From NCBI GenBank assembly GCA_016210205.1, contig JACQUO010000013.1, positions 1 to 32,444 of the forward strand: 32,444 nucleotides of DNA. Reading direction: 5' to 3'. Every line of letters begins with the position of its first letter. Within the stretch, counting starts at the first letter, position 1. Under the pieces are notes generated by a model, which saw nothing but the letters and a program-made list of their open reading frames with translations, had not been told where the DNA came from and made no database searches. Below are positions 28,863 through 32,444 of the stretch, piece after piece. The position numbers and the translations under genes were made by a program. Source of the DNA: Chloroflexota bacterium. Its GTDB lineage: Bacteria; Chloroflexota; Dehalococcoidia; JACQUO01.

Positions 28863-30031
28863 GCTCGCCCTCCTTTAGCCGCGGCGATGGCCTTCTGGGC
28901 CGCATCGGCCAGGTCTTTGCCCCGGATGAGCTTGACGCCGGACTCCTTGAGGATGCGCTCGCCTTCCTCCAGGTTGGTGCCCGCCAGGCGCACCACGATG
29001 GGGGCCTTGACCTCCATGGTCTTCATGGAGTCCACGATGCCCTGGGCGATGATGTCCACCCGGGCGATGCCCCCGTAGATGTTGACCAGGATGGCCTTGA
29101 CCTGGGGGTCGGCCACGAAGAGCTTGAAGGCATTCACCACCCGCTCCACCCGGGCCACCCCGCCGATGTCCAGGAAGTTGGCGGGGTCGCCCCCGAAGTG
29201 CTTGATGGTGTCCATGGTGGCCATGGCCAGGCCAGCGCCGTTCACCAGGCAGCCGATGTTGCCCCCCAGCTTGATGTAGTTGGTGATGCCGTAGGAGATG
29301 GCCTGGAGCTCCAGGGCGTCCTCCTGGGAGGGGTCGCGGAGGGCGGAGACATCCTGGTGGCGGCCCAGGGCGTTGTCGTCGAAGTTGAGCTTGGCGTCCA
29401 CGGCCCAGAGCTTGCCCTCTTTGTCCATCGCCAGGGGGTTAATCTCTGCCAGGGAGCAGTCTTTGTCCCTGAAGAGGCGGTAGAGGCCGCCCATGATGTC
29501 CGAGGCGGGGCGGATTTGGTCGGCGGCCAGGTTCATGCCGAAGGACAGGCGGCGACCCATGTAGGCCTGGAAGCCGGCCACCGGGTCGATGGGGGCGTGG
29601 AGGATTTTCTCCGGGGTCTTGGCGGCCACCTCCTCGATGTCCATGCCGCCGGCCTCGCTGGCCATGAGCACGGGGCCTCGGGCCGCGGGGTCGATGACGA
29701 TGCTCAAATAGAGCTCCCGGGCGATGTCCACGGAGCGGGTCACCAGGACGCAGGGCACGGGCACGCCCCTGGGTCCTGTCTGGTGGGTCACTAAAGGTTG
29801 GCCCATAATCTGGGCGGCGGCGGCCTCGGCGGCGGCGGGGGAGGAGACGATTTTGATGCCGCCCCCCTTGCCCCGGCCCCCGGCGTGGACCTGGGCCTTG
29901 ACGACGATTTCACCCCCCAGGCGGGCGGCAATCTCCCGGGCCTGGGCCGGAGTCTGGGCCACCTCCCCCGGGGGCACGGGGATGCCGTATTCCTTGAGGA
30001 GGGCCTTGGACTGGTATTCGTGGACTTTCAC
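28859..30031 (-). CDS. sucC: Succinate-CoA ligase, beta subunit
   Basis: SucC is the ATP-grasp, nucleotide-binding subunit. From the GTG at 30031 the protein is 390 residues and begins [20 protein letters not shown], the standard SucC start. AAGGAGG lies nine bases upstream, so I rejected the longer frame to 30130. [15 protein letters not shown] near residue 48, AEINPLAM and the ATP-grasp [12 protein letters not shown] follow, and [13 protein letters not shown] and the C-terminal [13 protein letters not shown] segment complete the family pattern. It overlaps sucD by four bases. No clear promoter was found in the upstream gap. Confidence 0.96.
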   Translation of the reverse strand: MKVHEYQSKALLKEYGIPVPPGEVAQTPAQAREIAARLGGEIVVKAQVHAGGRGKGGGIKIVSSPAAAEAAAAQIMGQPLVTHQTGPRGVPVPCVLVTRSVDIARELYLSIVIDPAARGPVLMASEAGGMDIEEVAAKTPEKILHAPIDPVAGFQAYMGRRLSFGMNLAADQIRPASDIMGGLYRLFRDKDCSLAEINPLAMDKEGKLWAVDAKLNFDDNALGRHQDVSALRDPSQEDALELQAISYGITNYIKLGGNIGCLVNGAGLAMATMDTIKHFGGDPANFLDIGGVARVERVVNAFKLFVADPQVKAILVNIYGGIARVDIIAQGIVDSMKTMEVKAPIVVRLAGTNLEEGERILKESGVKLIRGKDLADAAQKAIAAAKGGRA

Positions 30032-30252
30032 CCGTTTGCCTCCTTGTTTAGTGTGCGCACCCGATGGCGGTGTCTGTTTGAAAATATCCGAACGGAACTG
30101 GCCGGACTCGGCGGGCGGAATTCCCCCCACGCCCCCCTTTCGCCCGCCTCGCCTTGCCTGCCCGACAAGTAGGCGGGAACAGGAGCGGAAAGGACGATTT
30201 CAAATTTTTCTTTGGCGGCAAATGCTCTATCTAGGCTAAACCCTCGTCGCTT
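30032..30252. other. Gap upstream of sucC
   Basis: No gene is recognised. It contains the sequence CCTGCCCGACAAGTAGGCGG near 30157, with an inverted CCCGCCT/AGGCGGG pair (30142-30175) able to form a hairpin. The right part (30190-30252) is AT-richer and belongs to the flank of the transferred-looking RibD/DHFR-like gene. Confidence 0.5.
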
Positions 30253-30834
30253 TTAAGCGGGGCTGTATTTAAGCAGAACAATTCCATTTTTAAATGCTCT
30301 TGCTTCGAGAAGCTTCAGATTCATCTTTTTGGCATCTTTGAATAAGGGTTTGCCGGATCCTAAAATGATGGGGACGACCACAAGGCTGTATTCGTCGATA
30401 AAGCGGAGGTTTGCAAGCTGTTGCACGATGGTACCACTACCCATTATCGTGATGTCTTCCTTTTCTTTCAGCTCAAGAATTTCTTGTGACTTTATTTCAT
30501 GAAAGAGCCTGATGTTCTTCCAATTGGGACCTTCTTCCACGCTCTCTAGTGTTCTTGAAAAAACTATCTTCGGATTGCTACCCATAACTTCAGCCATGAT
30601 TGGGTCGATATTGATTGCTTCTGGAGTTGACCAGAAGTTCCTCATCATTTCATAGGTTGTATGACCAAACATCAGCGTGCTGCCTGCTGATTTTGCCTGT
30701 CTACGGGTATACTTATCCCATTCATCATCTTGTTTAATTACTTTGAACCAATCTATCTCACCATTCGGCCCGGCAAAGAAGCCGTCGATTGTCACATGAT
30801 TAAATACAGCTATTTTTGTCATTATTCGAGTCAT
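30253..30834 (-). CDS. Dihydrofolate-reductase-like (RibD C-terminal domain) protein
   Basis: The 193-residue protein has the YyaP/YwjB-type RibD_C fold. The N-terminal strand KIAVFNHVTIDGFFAG is followed by GNGEIDW-like GPNGEIDWF, FGHTTYEMMRNFW, the nucleotide-binding IMGSGTIVQQL, and DEYSLVVVPIILGSGKPLF. Such proteins reduce unknown substrates with NADPH and are often found on mobile or accessory DNA. The base composition (26 GC in line 30301-30360) and AT-rich codons differ strongly from sucC and the CoA-transferase genes, so it was probably acquired recently. It sits 24 bases downstream of the tRNA-Ser 3' end. The start could be the ATG at 30834 or at 30822. Confidence 0.82.
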   Translation of the reverse strand: MTRIMTKIAVFNHVTIDGFFAGPNGEIDWFKVIKQDDEWDKYTRRQAKSAGSTLMFGHTTYEMMRNFWSTPEAINIDPIMAEVMGSNPKIVFSRTLESVEEGPNWKNIRLFHEIKSQEILELKEKEDITIMGSGTIVQQLANLRFIDEYSLVVVPIILGSGKPLFKDAKKMNLKLLEARAFKNGIVLLKYSPA

Positions 30835-30858
30835 CCTTTGACAATTCCCAGATGCCTA

Positions 30859-30949
30859 TGGCGGAGGGGGTGGGATTCGAACCCACGGCCCGCCCAAGGC
30901 GGACAGCGGTTTTCAAGACCGCCTCCTTAAGCCGCTCGGACACCCCTCC
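30859..30949 (-). tRNA. tRNA-Ser (anticodon TGA)
   Basis: The 91-base class II tRNA folds with acceptor GGAGGGG/CCCCTCC, anticodon arm GCGGT-CTTGAAA-ACCGC and a long variable arm (GTCCGCCTTGGGCGG-like). The T arm is GTGGG-TTCGAAT-CCCAC, with discriminator G and encoded CCA. It reads UCA and related serine codons. The AT-rich RibD-like gene begins 24 bases past its 3' end. Confidence 0.96.
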
Positions 30950-30956
30950 AGAGTTT

Positions 30957-31062
30957 CCTTAGGCCCTCTCCCCCTGGCCCCTTCTCCCTCAGGGGAGAGG
31001 GGGAAGGGAAATCCGGGGGGCGCCCTCAGCCCCCCGCCAAAGGGCTTGGCCCTCTGGACTCC
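30957..31062. repeat. Intergenic GC-rich hairpin repeat (copy 8)
   Basis: CCCTCTCCCCCTGGCCCC is followed by a near-perfect CCCCTTCTCCCT / AGGGGAGAGGGG hairpin and GGAAG, then CCGGGGGGCGCCCTCAGCCC and GCCAAAGGGCTTGGCCCTCT. The same order of modules is seen at 17176 and 19700. It fills the gap between tRNA-Ser and the CoA-transferase gene and touches the end of the latter. Confidence 0.75.
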
Positions 31063-31066
31063 CCCG

Positions 31067-32296
31067 TCAGTTAATCACCTGCTGCTTGATGAGGGTTTCC
31101 ATCTCCTCCCGGGTCATCCCCAAGAGGTCGCAGAAGACATACTCGTTGTGCTCCCCCATGAGCGGCGGCGGGGTGTACTGGCCCTGGGGCTTGGCCCCCG
31201 TCTTCCAGGGGATGCGGGCCAGGCGCCCCTTGCCCATAGCGGCGTGCTCCATGGGCACGAAGAAGTTGCGGGCGTCCAGCTGGGGGTCTGTGTCCAAGTC
31301 GGCCACATTGTTGGAGGGCCCGGCGGGCACCCCGGCCTTCTGGAGGAGGGCCGTGGCCTCCTGGGGGGTGCGCCCCTTGGTCCAGGTGGTGATGAGGGCG
31401 TCCAGCTCCGCCCGGTGCTGCCAGCGGGAGAACTCGTCGGCGAACTTGGGGTCTTTGGCCCAGGCGGGGTGGCCCAAGGCGCGGCGGAGGGCCTTCCACT
31501 GGGCCTCGTTCTCCACCCCGATGGCCAGCCACTTGTCCTCCCCCAGGCAGCGGTAAAGCCCATAGGGGGCGAAGCACTCGTGGCCGTTGCCCAGGGTGCC
31601 CCGGACGCGCCCGTTCATGGTGTAGTCCAGAATGGCCTCGGGGATGAGGGCGGTGGTGGCCTCGGTCATGGAGACATCCAGGTGCTGGCCCTGGCCGGTC
31701 TGGTCCCGGTGGTAGAGGGCGGCCAGGACGGCATAGGCGGCGGTGAGGGGGGCCAGGGAGTCAGACCACATGACCCCCAGGGCGTAGGGGTTGCGGCCAG
31801 GGTGGCCGGAGATATGGGCCAGGCCCGAGTAAGCATGGATGGTGAAGGCATAGGCCACATAGTCCTTCTCGGGCCCGGTGCGGCCGGGGCCGGAGGTAGA
31901 AATCATGATGATGTTCGGCTTGATTTTCCGCAGGCTCTCGTAGTCCAGGCCCAGGCGGTCCATGACCCCGGTGGCGTAGTTCTCCGTCACGATGTCGCAC
32001 TTCTTGATGATTTCTTTGGCCAGCTCCACGGCCCGAGGGTGGCGCAGGTTGAGGTTGCAGGACTTCTTGGAGTAGTTCAGGGACATCCAGGTGGCGGACT
32101 TGTTATATTCCACGCCGCTGCTGGCAGAGCGCTGGGTCTGGCTCACTCGCAGGGTGTCGTGGGCGGCCCGGCTCTCGATGCGGATGACCTCCGCCCCCAT
32201 GGCGCCCAGCCAGGCGGTGGCCAGGGGCCCGGCCTGGATGCGGCAGAAGTCGGCGACCCGGATGCCCTCCAGGGGGAGACGCTTCTTGGCGGCCAT
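31067..32296 (-). CDS. Class III CoA-transferase (CaiB/BaiF family), copy 3
   Basis: The 409-residue protein starts MAAKKRLPLEGIRVADFCRI. It has LGAMGAEVIRIESRAAHDTL, the catalytic aspartate D207 in GQGQHLDVSMTEAT, and the C-terminal PPPLMGEHNEYVFCDLLGMT. It matches the copy at 15866 in its C-terminal GEHN-YVF-LLG pattern more than the copy at 17357. AGGAGAGAAG precedes the ATG at 32296. It begins 26 bases after the stop codon of another family member (32323-32444), so the two are co-transcribed. The substrate is unknown. Confidence 0.92.
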   Translation of the reverse strand: MAAKKRLPLEGIRVADFCRIQAGPLATAWLGAMGAEVIRIESRAAHDTLRVSQTQRSASSGVEYNKSATWMSLNYSKKSCNLNLRHPRAVELAKEIIKKCDIVTENYATGVMDRLGLDYESLRKIKPNIIMISTSGPGRTGPEKDYVAYAFTIHAYSGLAHISGHPGRNPYALGVMWSDSLAPLTAAYAVLAALYHRDQTGQGQHLDVSMTEATTALIPEAILDYTMNGRVRGTLGNGHECFAPYGLYRCLGEDKWLAIGVENEAQWKALRRALGHPAWAKDPKFADEFSRWQHRAELDALITTWTKGRTPQEATALLQKAGVPAGPSNNVADLDTDPQLDARNFFVPMEHAAMGKGRLARIPWKTGAKPQGQYTPPPLMGEHNEYVFCDLLGMTREEMETLIKQQVIN

Positions 32297-32322
32297 TTAT
32301 CTTCTCTCCTGTCTGCGTGTCT

Positions 32323-32444
32323 CTAGATTACGCCGGTCTCGGCCAGCTTCACCAGTTCCTCTTTGGAGCGGCCCAGGTGCTGGCAGAAAATCTCCACGTT
32401 GTGCTGGCCCAGGGTGGGGGCGGGGTAGCGCGCCTTCCAGGGGG
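32323..32444 (-). CDS. Class III CoA-transferase (CaiB/BaiF family), copy 4, truncated by the window edge
   Basis: Only the last 40 codons are inside the window. They encode PWKARYPAPTLGQHNVEIFC and QHLGRSKEELVKLAETGVI, ending in TAG at 32323. The PTLGQHN-E---LG motif is the standard C-terminus of CaiB-family proteins and is most like the copy at 17357 (PTLGQHNAEVLGALGYGPDD and LRGLGVI). With copy 3 it repeats the two-gene arrangement of copies 1 and 2. The catalytic part is outside the window. Confidence 0.85.
   Translation of the reverse strand, partial: PWKARYPAPTLGQHNVEIFCQHLGRSKEELVKLAETGVI

Noticed and set aside
27621-29078. Plus-strand open frame of 485 codons over sucD and part of sucC
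   Set aside because: It is antisense to sucCD, shows no family features, and crosses a strong terminator.
30032-30130. N-terminal extension of SucC
   Set aside because: The family start is at [12 protein letters not shown], with AAGGAGG just upstream. The extension lies before that ribosome site.
9675-31062. CRISPR array in the C-rich repeats
   Set aside because: The repeats are dispersed, variable and palindromic, with no regular spacers and no cas genes.
31046-32326. Plus-strand open frame of 426 codons
   Set aside because: It is antisense to a complete CoA-transferase gene and has a low-complexity Gly/Val/His/Leu composition.
1-32444. Integrase, transposase or prophage genes to explain the acquired patches
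   Set aside because: None of the credible open frames shows integrase, recombinase or transposase motifs. Mobility is inferred only from composition and position.

Overview
The window is a GC-rich bacterial chromosome segment: core genes sit near 65-70% GC, and several AT-richer patches (about 40-50% GC in 60-base lines counted by hand) lie between them. Gene content and style suggest an uncultivated Chloroflexota bacterium, perhaps related to Dehalococcoidia. The clues are a 62-residue zinc-ribbon L28, many class III (CaiB/BaiF) CoA-transferases, abundant C-rich intergenic hairpin repeats, and frequent TTG/GTG starts. This placement is an inference and no marker gene here proves it.

Layout: 1-822 is the end of an SDR dehydrogenase, closed by a strong terminator. 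893-1947 holds a Nudix/GNAT pair. 2109-6795 is a minus-strand run of an unknown 90-residue protein, an FAH-family enzyme, TldD, TldE and a HEAT-repeat protein. 6801-8367 is a PmeII-type restriction-modification pair directly downstream of tRNA-Glu. 8537-9577 is argC. 9785-11696 holds a PPC-domain protein and a Fur-family regulator overlapping a nickel/cobalt permease gene. 11890-13386 is nadC, split from its old 5' end by a HicBA toxin-antitoxin insertion. 13487-15737 is a second, TaqI/Eco57I-like restriction-modification pair. 15866-18559 has two CoA-transferases. 18784-19692 has rpmB and rpe. 19795-21426 is a methyltransferase fused to an Mrr-like nuclease domain. 22094-23461 is argH. 23735-25973 is a nitrite reductase gene between two NifI-like P-II genes. 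26034-27086 is a divergent PerR / ferritin-like peroxide-defence pair. 27933-30031 is sucCD. 30253-30834 is an AT-rich RibD/DHFR-like gene beside tRNA-Ser. 31067-32444 holds two more CoA-transferase genes.

Core metabolism is arginine synthesis (argC, argH), NAD synthesis (nadC), the TCA cycle (sucCD), the pentose phosphate pathway (rpe), nitrite assimilation, and acyl-CoA chemistry (SDR, CoA-transferases). Defence genes (three unrelated DNA methyltransferases, two or three nucleases, one toxin-antitoxin pair) occupy separate gaps between these core genes. Most intergenic gaps carry a related repeat made of GC-rich hairpins whose stems covary.

The most unusual features are: the NifI2-like / nitrite reductase / NifI1-like operon with an 11-base-periodic upstream site; the HicBA insertion flanked by a near-identical duplication of the nadC 5' coding region; the AT-rich recognition domain inside the fused methyltransferase-nuclease; and the repeated placement of AT-rich genes just downstream of tRNA 3' ends.
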